Assembly (NCBI GenBank): GCA_040220895.1
Contig: JAVJVY010000016.1
Location: 62,001 to 126,000 of the forward strand
Direction: 5' to 3'
DNA: 64,000 nucleotides
Source: UBA11591 sp040220895
GTDB lineage: Bacteria > Bacteroidota > Bacteroidia > Flavobacteriales_E > Vicingaceae
Made by a program: the position numbers and the translations under genes. The number at the start of each line of letters is the position of its first letter. Positions within the stretch are counted from its first letter, which is position 1. Shown piece after piece: positions 17,730-25,615 of the stretch. A model generated the notes under the pieces. The model ran no database searches. It was not told the DNA's origin and worked only from the letters and a program-made list of their open reading frames with translations.

Positions 17730-18697
17730 TGGATCGATTTAAAAAGGTGGTCTTCGTTGTTGGGTGCTTTTTGTTGGTATTGCATGCCTGTAAAAAAGAA
17801 GAGACCTTTATCAAGGATTCGATTCCGGTCAATCCATATGATACGGTAACTTACCCGCCGCCGCCGGTTGTGCCGCCGGTTGACAGCACGTCTTTTTTGG
17901 GTATTCATCAATATATTTTTTCTTCGACCTGTGCCGTGCCGGGTTGTCACGACGGTTCCTTCGAACCCGATTTCAGAACGGTACAAAGTGCTTACAACAC
18001 CCTGGTTTATCACCCGGTAGAAAAAAATAATGCAGGCGGTGATTTTTCTTTCCGGGTTGTTCCCGGCGATCCGACGCTTTCCTGGCTTCATTATCGGATA
18101 ACGACGGACGACGCGGTATTAGGGCGGATGCCGCTGTACGATACCCTGTCAAAGCATGAAATAGCCTTGATCAAGAATTGGATCGAAGGTGGTGCAGAAG
18201 ATATTTTTGGTAATTCGCCTACCAGGCCAAATGCACTTCCATCGGCCTTTGGCCTGCTCGCGTTTGAGAACGACACAAGCGGACAGCCTTTGCACGCCGC
18301 AAGGGCGAGCATCATAGATCCAATCGTATTTCCTAAGAACACCACGGTAGATGTTTGGGTCGGCCTGTATGATCAGGATGATAGTGGCAATCCCATACCC
18401 GCCTTTGAGTTTACTCATAATAAATATAAAATATCAAAAGACCTATTTGGATTTAATGGGGTCACAGAACAGAGTTTGATCGTAGAACCGGCGCTCTCAC
18501 CATTCGTTTTTGGGCCTCCAGGCAACAAGGCCCCGTATTATCACCATTTTATAGTCAATACGAGCGACTATGTTGTGGGTCAAACACAATACTTCCGGAT
18601 ATACGTGAAAGATGCTGACCATCCAACGCCTACTGAAATCCCATCAGATGGTTCGCAATTATATTTATTGACCTTCTTTTCATTTGTAGTTCAATGA
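17726..18697 (+). CDS. Heme-type (planctomycete cytochrome C-like) lipoprotein
   Basis: A 323-residue lipoprotein (C22, then KKEE), followed by a Pro-rich spacer (YPPPPVVPPVD, 43-53). The heme-attachment candidate is C69-AVPG-C74-H75, a CX4CH motif rather than CXXCH. About 60 residues on, GRMPL supplies M134 as a possible axial ligand, followed by LSKHEIALIKNWIEGGAED, the usual end of PSCyt1-type domains. The C-terminal half (about 165-323) is a beta-rich domain I do not recognise. ATGA overlap with the DUF1501-like gene and again with the next gene shows tight coupling. Heme binding is inference. Confidence 0.65.
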   Translation: MMDRFKKVVFVVGCFLLVLHACKKEETFIKDSIPVNPYDTVTYPPPPVVPPVDSTSFLGIHQYIFSSTCAVPGCHDGSFEPDFRTVQSAYNTLVYHPVEKNNAGGDFSFRVVPGDPTLSWLHYRITTDDAVLGRMPLYDTLSKHEIALIKNWIEGGAEDIFGNSPTRPNALPSAFGLLAFENDTSGQPLHAARASIIDPIVFPKNTTVDVWVGLYDQDDSGNPIPAFEFTHNKYKISKDLFGFNGVTEQSLIVEPALSPFVFGPPGNKAPYYHHFIVNTSDYVVGQTQYFRIYVKDADHPTPTEIPSDGSQLYLLTFFSFVVQ

Positions 18698-19143
18698 GGT
18701 ATTCAGTAGTCATAGTGTTTCTGTTTCTTTTAGCTTCTTCATGTAATAAACAAGAAGAGAACGAGGCATTTGCACCGGTATCTCCTATTCCTCAAATTGA
18801 ATTGTTAAAAGTCGAACCTCTGGAGCTTTCACAATTCGAAGACCTTGTTTTTCACATACGCTATAGTGACGGAAACGGCGATATTGGAACGGCAGATCCG
18901 GACGATCACTCGTTGGAGATCACCGATAAAAGAGCAAATGTGCTGCACACCTATCATGTTCCTCCGCAATATGTGGTTAAAAATGTGGCCATTACCGGGG
19001 TGATGCAAATCAGCCTTGAAAATGTGGTGTTAATTGACCAGGACAACGACCAGGAACAAGCCGTGTTCAGCATAAGGTTGCGCGACAATAAAAGTAACTG
19101 GAGCCAAAGGGTCAACAGCCCGACCATTACCATCAATAAATAA
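18694..19143 (+). CDS. Small lipoprotein with a DGNGDIG motif
   Basis: A 149-residue lipoprotein, lipobox ASSC near residue 17 followed by NKQEE. The mature part is beta-rich and holds Y-S-D-G-N-G-D-I-G, the same motif as the lipoprotein at 12424-12960, plus the acidic stretch LIDQDNDQEQAVF. It is the last gene of the 14981-19143 operon, joined to the heme lipoprotein by a 4-base overlap. The Asp-rich loop suggests possible calcium binding. Function unknown. Confidence 0.6.
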   Translation: MRYSVVIVFLFLLASSCNKQEENEAFAPVSPIPQIELLKVEPLELSQFEDLVFHIRYSDGNGDIGTADPDDHSLEITDKRANVLHTYHVPPQYVVKNVAITGVMQISLENVVLIDQDNDQEQAVFSIRLRDNKSNWSQRVNSPTITINK

Positions 19144-19185
19144 GAAGTCAGGTAATTATTTATCAATTATCTTCGTTTCTGCAAT

Positions 19186-19911
19186 ATGTCAGATTCAGTC
19201 GTCATCATCCCAACCTACAACGAAAAGGAAAATGTTGAAAGCATTATAAGAAAGGTGTTTTCGCTTGAAAAGGATTTTGACATCCTGATCATTGATGACG
19301 GATCGCCCGATGGGACAGCAGCCATAGTCAAGGAATTACAAAAAGAATTTACAGATCACCTTCACTTGCTTGAAAGAAAGGGTAAGCTCGGTTTGGGAAC
19401 GGCATATATCACGGGCTTTAAGTGGGCTATGGAGAAGCATTTTGATTACATTTTCGAAATGGACGCCGATTTTTCGCACGACCCAAATGACCTGCTTCGC
19501 CTTTATCAGGCCTGTCATCAGGGCGGTGCTGACCTGGCCATAGGTAGCCGATACAGCAATGGGGTAAATGTGGTGAATTGGCCAATGGGCCGAGTACTAA
19601 TGTCCTATTTCGCATCGGTGTATGTTCGTTTTATCACACGAATGAAGATCATGGATGCCACTGCCGGATTCAAGTGTTACAGAAGAAAAGTTCTAGAGAG
19701 CATTGAATTGGACAAGGTAAAATTCAAGGGATATGCCTTTCAGATTGAAATGAAATTCCGCAGTTGGAAAAGGGGCTTCAAGATTACGGAGGTTCCTATT
19801 ATTTTCCGCGACCGGACTCAGGGAAATTCAAAAATGAGCGGAGGAATTTTCAAAGAGGCTTTTTTCGGGGTGATCAGCCTGAGGATTGCAGCTATTTTTG
19901 GACGCATCTAA
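19186..19911 (+). CDS. Polyprenol monophosphomannose synthase-type GT2 glycosyltransferase
   Basis: A 241-residue family 2 glycosyltransferase closest to DPM1-type enzymes, which move mannose (or another hexose) from a nucleotide sugar to a polyprenyl phosphate on the cytoplasmic face. It has IPTYNEKENV near the N-terminus, DDGS at 37-40, the metal-binding DAD at 93-95 and the family end motif FRDRTQGNSKMSGG. There is no C-terminal membrane domain, as in soluble DPM1. Such donors would serve GT117/PMT-like enzymes (compare 59098-62187). The stop overlaps the convergent ClC gene by 4 bases. Confidence 0.88.
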   Translation: MSDSVVIIPTYNEKENVESIIRKVFSLEKDFDILIIDDGSPDGTAAIVKELQKEFTDHLHLLERKGKLGLGTAYITGFKWAMEKHFDYIFEMDADFSHDPNDLLRLYQACHQGGADLAIGSRYSNGVNVVNWPMGRVLMSYFASVYVRFITRMKIMDATAGFKCYRRKVLESIELDKVKFKGYAFQIEMKFRSWKRGFKITEVPIIFRDRTQGNSKMSGGIFKEAFFGVISLRIAAIFGRI

Positions 19912-21680
19912 TGCTCGGAATGTTCGAGCAGGATTTTTCGGTAAGCACTAAATAGCTTTGATTTAGAAACAAAACCAACGTATTTATTGTTTTCACAAAC
20001 GGGCAGGTTCCACATTCCCGTTTCTTCAAATTTCGTCATAACCTGATCCATAGGCTCACTGGGTGAAACTATTGCGGGAGGAGTAGTCATAAGACTCTCG
20101 ACATGGACTTTTTCATACAATTCTGTTTTAAACATGATCTCTCTGATGTGATCCAGATTGATGATTCCTACCAAGCTGCCTTGTGCATCCAGAACGGGAA
20201 ATAGATTTCGCCTTGCCTTTGAAACAACCTTGACCAATTCTCCTAGATTCGAACCTGCCTGAACGGAACTAAAATCTCGCTCAACTTCTGAATTCAGTTT
20301 CATTAGGGTCAATACGGCACTATCTTTGTGATGGGTGATTAATTCACCTCTTTTAGCCAATTGCATGGTATAAACACTATGTGGAACGAAACTGCGCACA
20401 GTAATAAAAGAAATGGTTCCTGTGATCATCAGGGGTAGAAAGAGTTCGTAACCGCTAGTTATTTCAGCAATAAGAAATATTGCCGTCAACGGCGCATGCA
20501 GCACACCCGCGATCATTCCACACATTCCAACAAGTGAAAAATTTGTTACCGATAAATTCCCAATTTCAAAGGTGTTGATGGCTTTTGAGAAAACAAAGCC
20601 CGTTGCTGCGCCCATAAAGAGAGTTGGGGCGAACACCCCGCCTATTCCTCCAGCCCCAAAGGTTACCGAGGTCGCCACCACCTTTATCAGTACCATAATT
20701 GCAACCAAAATTAACATGAGGTATACATTATCACTGAATTGGGCGGCAGGACTACCTTCAAAAATGCTGCTTTCATGCCCTTCTAGCAGGGCAATGATGG
20801 TTTTATAGCCTTCTCCGTAAAGGGGTGGAATGAAAAAGATAATGACGCCGAGCAAACCGCCTCCAATCATCAGCTTTTTCCAGGTATTGTCAACTCGATC
20901 GAACAAATCAGAAATGAACCAATATGTTTTAATGAAGTATACCGAGGTCAAACCCGTGAGGATGCCGAGCATTACAAAATAGATGACATCCGAAAAATTA
21001 AATTGATCGCTCAAGTCAATATGGAATAAGATCTCATCGCCGATGAGTAAGTGCGACGTCAACGCTGCTGTCACCGAAGCTACCAGCAAGGGGACCAGTG
21101 AAGACATGGTAAGATCCAGCATGATAACCTCAAGAGCAAAGACAATAGCGGCGATCGGTGCATTGAATATTCCGGCCATGGCACCGGCGGCGCCACATCC
21201 CAGTAACAAGGTAATAGTCTTATAATTCAAACGCAGAAACCGGCCCAGGTTTGATCCAATGGAAGAACCGGTGGCAACGGTGGGCCCCTCTAATCCAGCA
21301 GATCCACCAAATCCCACAGTCAAGGCACTGGCAATAACCGAAGAAAACATGTTGTGTCTTTTCATTATGCTGCTGCGCTTTGATATGGCGTAAAGAACTG
21401 CCGGTATTCCATGACTGACGCGTTCCTTCAATACATACTTTAAAAACAACACGGCAAGGGTCATTCCTACGATGGGATAAATGAAGTACAGGTAATTGAA
21501 TTTCATGACCACCGCACTTGTCAGGCCATTTTGTATCAGGTGAACAAGGTTTTTAAGAACAGCTGCCCCCAGTCCGGCAGACAGCCCAACGATGGCTGCA
21601 AGAATGATCACAAACTGGCGGTGCTTGATGTGCTTTAAGCGCCAGGCGTGAAACTTTACCATTCGGCTTTTTTTCTCCAT
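19908..21680 (-). CDS. ClC family chloride channel with CBS domains
   Basis: A 590-residue ClC protein. The membrane core (about 20-440) has SHGIPAVL at 89-96 (GSGIP-type), the gating glutamate E131 in GLEGPT, and FALEVI at 181-186. At the position of the proton glutamate of the E. coli exchanger there is V185, as in ClC channels, so passive chloride flow rather than H+/Cl- exchange is suggested. Two CBS domains follow (about 455-585) and may sense adenine nucleotides. A -7 box (TACTTTTG) lies just upstream. Confidence 0.92.
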   Translation of the reverse strand: MEKKSRMVKFHAWRLKHIKHRQFVIILAAIVGLSAGLGAAVLKNLVHLIQNGLTSAVVMKFNYLYFIYPIVGMTLAVLFLKYVLKERVSHGIPAVLYAISKRSSIMKRHNMFSSVIASALTVGFGGSAGLEGPTVATGSSIGSNLGRFLRLNYKTITLLLGCGAAGAMAGIFNAPIAAIVFALEVIMLDLTMSSLVPLLVASVTAALTSHLLIGDEILFHIDLSDQFNFSDVIYFVMLGILTGLTSVYFIKTYWFISDLFDRVDNTWKKLMIGGGLLGVIIFFIPPLYGEGYKTIIALLEGHESSIFEGSPAAQFSDNVYLMLILVAIMVLIKVVATSVTFGAGGIGGVFAPTLFMGAATGFVFSKAINTFEIGNLSVTNFSLVGMCGMIAGVLHAPLTAIFLIAEITSGYELFLPLMITGTISFITVRSFVPHSVYTMQLAKRGELITHHKDSAVLTLMKLNSEVERDFSSVQAGSNLGELVKVVSKARRNLFPVLDAQGSLVGIINLDHIREIMFKTELYEKVHVESLMTTPPAIVSPSEPMDQVMTKFEETGMWNLPVCENNKYVGFVSKSKLFSAYRKILLEHSEH

Positions 21681-21687
21681 GCAGCGG

Positions 21688-21695
21688 CAAAAGTA
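21688..21695 (-). promoter_or_regulatory. Bacteroidota -7 element before the ClC gene
   Basis: On the minus strand this reads TACTTTTG, identical to the element before atpB. It lies 7 bases before the ClC start codon in the 18-base gap after the upstream RND gene. No -33 TTG was found, so the match is partial. Confidence 0.4.
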
Positions 21696-21698
21696 AGT

Positions 21699-23963
21699 CT
21701 ATTCGTCAGAAGGCCCTTGTTTCTTTATAAAAAGCTTTATAGCAGCCGGAAGGATCATTAGGTCTGCAAGCAATGCTATAAATAAGGTCAGAGAAATATA
21801 GACTCCAAGGTAATGGGTACCGAGAAATTCTGACATTGACAGGGTAAGAAAACCTCCGCTTAAGATCAGCGTTGTCACGATCATGGCTTTTCCGGTTGTC
21901 TTAAATGTTTTTTCAAGTGCCTGGTCAAGAGTTTTACCTGTTTTCATTTCATGACTGAATTTGCTAAGGAAATGGATAGAATCGTCAACGGCTATGCCAA
22001 AGGCGATAATGAAAATGATGGAGGTCGAAAGGCGCATTTCTATGCCCGCAGCAGCCATAATACCTGCAGTTATTATCAACGGAATTATATTGGTCAGCAA
22101 GGAAATAATGACAATTCGCCATGAACGAAATAACAGACCCATGATCAAACCAATCACCAGGATAGCCCCGATCAGTCCTCGGAATACGTTTTTGACAATG
22201 AATTCATGAGTATTATCCATCATTACGGGGGCACCCGTCATTACAGCCACCAGTCTGTTGCCAAAATGTAAATTGATATATTCTTCGAATTTGGCGTTCA
22301 TTTCTTTTAATACAAGGCTTCCCTTATCTCTTAATTTTCCGTTAAACCGGTAGTATTGATCGCCAGCATCCATAAAGGCTTCCATTTTTAGCGATTTTTG
22401 ATACTTGTCTGCCTGCTTTATCAATTTGTCATAGGTTTTTTTATCTCTGGGTATTGAGTAGTATGCCTGGTTTCCCGCATGCATTGTCCGGTTGAAATTT
22501 TTTAGGATGCTCACTGGTGAAATGATGCTGCCTACTCCGTATGATGAATCCAGGTAATTTTGGATGGAATCCAAGGCACTGATTATTTCATAGCTCAGGG
22601 CATCAGCCGGTTTGAGATATTGCACAGATAATTCAAAAGGCCTGGCTCCCGAGAATTCTTTTTCAAAGAAATGGAAGGCCTTTCTTTGAGGGTGATCAGC
22701 GCTAAGACCATCTAGTAAAAAAGAATTGACTTGAAGCTGGCTTGCAGAAATACCCGCAATCACAGCAATGAGGGTCCAAATAATCAGAACGCCATTTCTT
22801 CGGTCGATCAGAACCTTGTAAATTTTTTCCAGGCGCGAAACCCAGAAATTTTCTCTTTCATTGATCGATGTAGCATTTATGCCTTTATTGAGCACAATAA
22901 GGGCGGGAAAAAGGGTATATGTCAGAATGAACGCAAAGGCCAGACCAATGGTTGTATAAAGCCCCATATCAATGATGGGTTGAACTTGAGAAGTTGTGAG
23001 TGATAAAAAACCAATGGCAGTAGTCAAGGATGTAAAGATGGTGGCTGTTCCCACTTCTTTGATCGATACTTTCAAGGAATTGACCTTACCAAGACCCTCG
23101 CGCATGTGATCCAGAAATCTACTCAACAGGTGAATGACATTCGATATTCCTATGACCAGCAACATGGTTGGGATGATGTTGGAAATAAGATCAATTGGTT
23201 TGTTCATGGCAGACATTAAACCAACCGTCCATAAAACACTAAGCAGAACAACGACGGAAGGCATCCAAAGGGCCCAAAACTTTCTGTATGCTATAAACAG
23301 GAACACCAAGATCAATAGCACAGAGGTGCCTACAAAGAGGCGGACTTCATTCTGAATGAGGCGAACATACACCGCCAATCCCAAGCACCTTCCGGCGATG
23401 TATTGCTCGTCAAAATGGTATTTATTCAATAGCAACTGACTTGCATCGCTTATTTCAAAGCAGCTTTCCTGATTTAGATCGTCTGACTGCTCAACCACAA
23501 GGCAGACAGCCTTACCCTTCTCAGATACAATGGTGTTCAGGTAGTTTGGATCAGTATGGAGCTTGGCGCTGTCTCTCGAATAATGCTTTGGTTCTTGAAA
23601 CCGCAGAATTTGCTGTTTGTAAATTCCTGGATAGAGAGGCAAAACCTTGTAAGACTCGGCATTTGTAGGAGACAAGACACGATTGACATTTTCTAGGGCT
23701 TCCAGGTCCTTTGTCAGGCTGTCGATCCTTTCCAGAAAGTCCCGACGATAAATACCCTCATTATTAACCAGACCGATAAGGATGAAATCTCGATCACTTT
23801 GGAAGCGCTCTTTGAAATCTTCAAAGAACAAGGTGTTGGCATCGTTTTTTGGAAAGAAAAGTTCAAAATTGTACTTGAAATTGATCTTTCCAACTTGGAC
23901 CAAAAAATACAGACTGAGTATTGCACTCACAAATAGGATCCACTTAGCTGTTGTTTTGCTCAT
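21699..23963 (-). CDS. RND superfamily (MMPL-type) transporter
   Basis: A 754-residue inner-membrane protein of the RND/MMPL superfamily: one N-terminal helix, a periplasmic domain (about 35-205), five helices (about 210-360), a sixth near 390, a second periplasmic domain (about 415-590) and a second helix bundle (about 595-745). The second half has the typical FIIAFGIAVDDSIHFLSKF block. Smaller than drug-efflux RND pumps and without a nearby membrane-fusion protein or TolC, so lipid, hopanoid or fatty-acid export is more likely, as inference. It ends 18 bases before ClC. Confidence 0.88.
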   Translation of the reverse strand: MSKTTAKWILFVSAILSLYFLVQVGKINFKYNFELFFPKNDANTLFFEDFKERFQSDRDFILIGLVNNEGIYRRDFLERIDSLTKDLEALENVNRVLSPTNAESYKVLPLYPGIYKQQILRFQEPKHYSRDSAKLHTDPNYLNTIVSEKGKAVCLVVEQSDDLNQESCFEISDASQLLLNKYHFDEQYIAGRCLGLAVYVRLIQNEVRLFVGTSVLLILVFLFIAYRKFWALWMPSVVVLLSVLWTVGLMSAMNKPIDLISNIIPTMLLVIGISNVIHLLSRFLDHMREGLGKVNSLKVSIKEVGTATIFTSLTTAIGFLSLTTSQVQPIIDMGLYTTIGLAFAFILTYTLFPALIVLNKGINATSINERENFWVSRLEKIYKVLIDRRNGVLIIWTLIAVIAGISASQLQVNSFLLDGLSADHPQRKAFHFFEKEFSGARPFELSVQYLKPADALSYEIISALDSIQNYLDSSYGVGSIISPVSILKNFNRTMHAGNQAYYSIPRDKKTYDKLIKQADKYQKSLKMEAFMDAGDQYYRFNGKLRDKGSLVLKEMNAKFEEYINLHFGNRLVAVMTGAPVMMDNTHEFIVKNVFRGLIGAILVIGLIMGLLFRSWRIVIISLLTNIIPLIITAGIMAAAGIEMRLSTSIIFIIAFGIAVDDSIHFLSKFSHEMKTGKTLDQALEKTFKTTGKAMIVTTLILSGGFLTLSMSEFLGTHYLGVYISLTLFIALLADLMILPAAIKLFIKKQGPSDE

Positions 23964-24064
23964 CGGAAAAATTGATCTTCAAAAGAACTCAAAAAACATA
24001 TACAGATGAAGAATCAATTAGGTTCAATAGAAAAAGCGTCCTGTAACCTTAGCTGGATAATCCC

Positions 24065-24072
24065 TAATTTTG
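24065..24072 (+). promoter_or_regulatory. Bacteroidota -7 element (TAATTTTG) abutting a start codon
   Basis: TAATTTTG ends 4 bases before ATG 24077, predicting a leaderless or nearly leaderless message. No other in-frame start lies near. The -33 match is poor. Confidence 0.4.
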
Positions 24073-24076
24073 GTAA

Positions 24077-25615
24077 ATGAGCTTTGGCGGGGTTAAGAGA
24101 TTAAATTCTATTGTTTTATTACTTGTTGTCTTCCTTGTTTCGTGCATAGCTGACGACTTGGAGAAACTTAAAAAAACACAGTGGACTCCCGAATTGGCTT
24201 TGCCTTTGATCGATTCCAGATTCGATGTCAGTAGGGTATTCAGCAGGGCTTTCGAAGACGGTGCATTACTAAGTGGTTCGGATGGGTTGATCACTATGGT
24301 TTATTCCGGTGAGCTATTCAGACTAAAGGCCGACGAATTCATTTCTTTTCAGGATTTTGAAATAGACCTTGCACTTGCACAAGGCGAACTTCCTTTCATC
24401 AATAAAGGCATGTTGCTTAAACACCTTGATTTCGATAAGGGAATACTGGAAGTGCACATAGAGGAGGCCCTTATTCAAGATGTTCTTGTAACGATCAATA
24501 TGCCTAGATCAACCAAGAACGGCATTCCTTTTAAGGAAACATTTGTAATGCACTATAAAGGTCAAAGCTCAACGATTTTCGATACCATCTTTTTTCTTGA
24601 CGGGTATTCTTTTGACCTTACTGGCCCAGGTGGACAACAATCCAATCAGATAAACATCAATTATGAGGCAATTTCCGTCAATGGCGGACAGGTCGTTGAT
24701 TTGGATGTTTGCCGACTTAAATTCAGAGATCTTTCTTTTTTGTTTTTGGATGGTTACCTCGGGAAGCTCGATCTGGGGAGTTATAACGACTCGCTGGATT
24801 TAACCATCTTCGAGAATTTTAAATCCGGCAGCATCATCCTGGAAGATCCAAAGATCAATTTTAGAGTGGATAATTCATTTGGTTTCCCGATATCACTGAC
24901 GTTTAATAATTTTTCAGGCAGTGGAGTGGGTGGGAATTCAAATCTTGACGGGGATATAATTGACAATGGAATTGATGTGGGATCTCCAGTTGACACGACC
25001 AACTCCATAGTGACGACCGAAGAGATCAACAGTGGGAATTCAAACATTGGAAACTTTCTTTCTATAACACCCATTTCCATAAATTTTGATCTGAATTTAG
25101 AGGCAAATACATCAAATGACAGCACTGAGCTCAATTTTGCAAGTAAGAACAGTGAGGTTGTCGGTTTTATTGATCTGGAACTCCCGTTAAAAGGACGCCT
25201 GGACAGTGTGATATTTGAGAATGTGCTCGATCTTGATCTGGGTGAAGCACAAAATGCCAATTCCGCTATTTTTAAATTACATGCCGAGAATTTCTTTCCC
25301 ATTGGCGTTTACATGCAGGTATATTTTTTAAATGACAGGCAAGAGATCATCGACTCCTTAATTCTTGATGGCTCAACTATTTTTAAGGAAGCAGTTACTG
25401 ATAAGGCCGGATTTAGTGTTGTTCCTTCAATTGAAGAAAGTTATTTTTCCATCATTTCAGGCAGGTTTGACATCATTAAAAATCTAGGCAAATACATAAG
25501 AATTCGTGCCATGCTTTTAACGGATCAATCAGCAACGAAAAGCATCAAAATCAGGGATAATAACTATTTGGACATTAAAATTGGCGCAATTCTCCGTTTC
25601 CAGCGAGATCAATAA
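24077..25615 (+). CDS. Large lipoprotein of unknown function
   Basis: A 512-residue lipoprotein (hydrophobic segment 11-22, lipobox VVFLVSC with C23, then IADD). The rest is beta-rich with repeated strands and an Asn/Gly/Asp-rich stretch near 275-330. I recognise no catalytic motif. It overlaps the next gene, a DUF5723 outer-membrane protein, by 35 bases, so the two are likely translated together and may act together in the outer membrane. The acidic residues after Cys hint at surface display. Function not assigned. Confidence 0.6.
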   Translation: MSFGGVKRLNSIVLLLVVFLVSCIADDLEKLKKTQWTPELALPLIDSRFDVSRVFSRAFEDGALLSGSDGLITMVYSGELFRLKADEFISFQDFEIDLALAQGELPFINKGMLLKHLDFDKGILEVHIEEALIQDVLVTINMPRSTKNGIPFKETFVMHYKGQSSTIFDTIFFLDGYSFDLTGPGGQQSNQININYEAISVNGGQVVDLDVCRLKFRDLSFLFLDGYLGKLDLGSYNDSLDLTIFENFKSGSIILEDPKINFRVDNSFGFPISLTFNNFSGSGVGGNSNLDGDIIDNGIDVGSPVDTTNSIVTTEEINSGNSNIGNFLSITPISINFDLNLEANTSNDSTELNFASKNSEVVGFIDLELPLKGRLDSVIFENVLDLDLGEAQNANSAIFKLHAENFFPIGVYMQVYFLNDRQEIIDSLILDGSTIFKEAVTDKAGFSVVPSIEESYFSIISGRFDIIKNLGKYIRIRAMLLTDQSATKSIKIRDNNYLDIKIGAILRFQRDQ

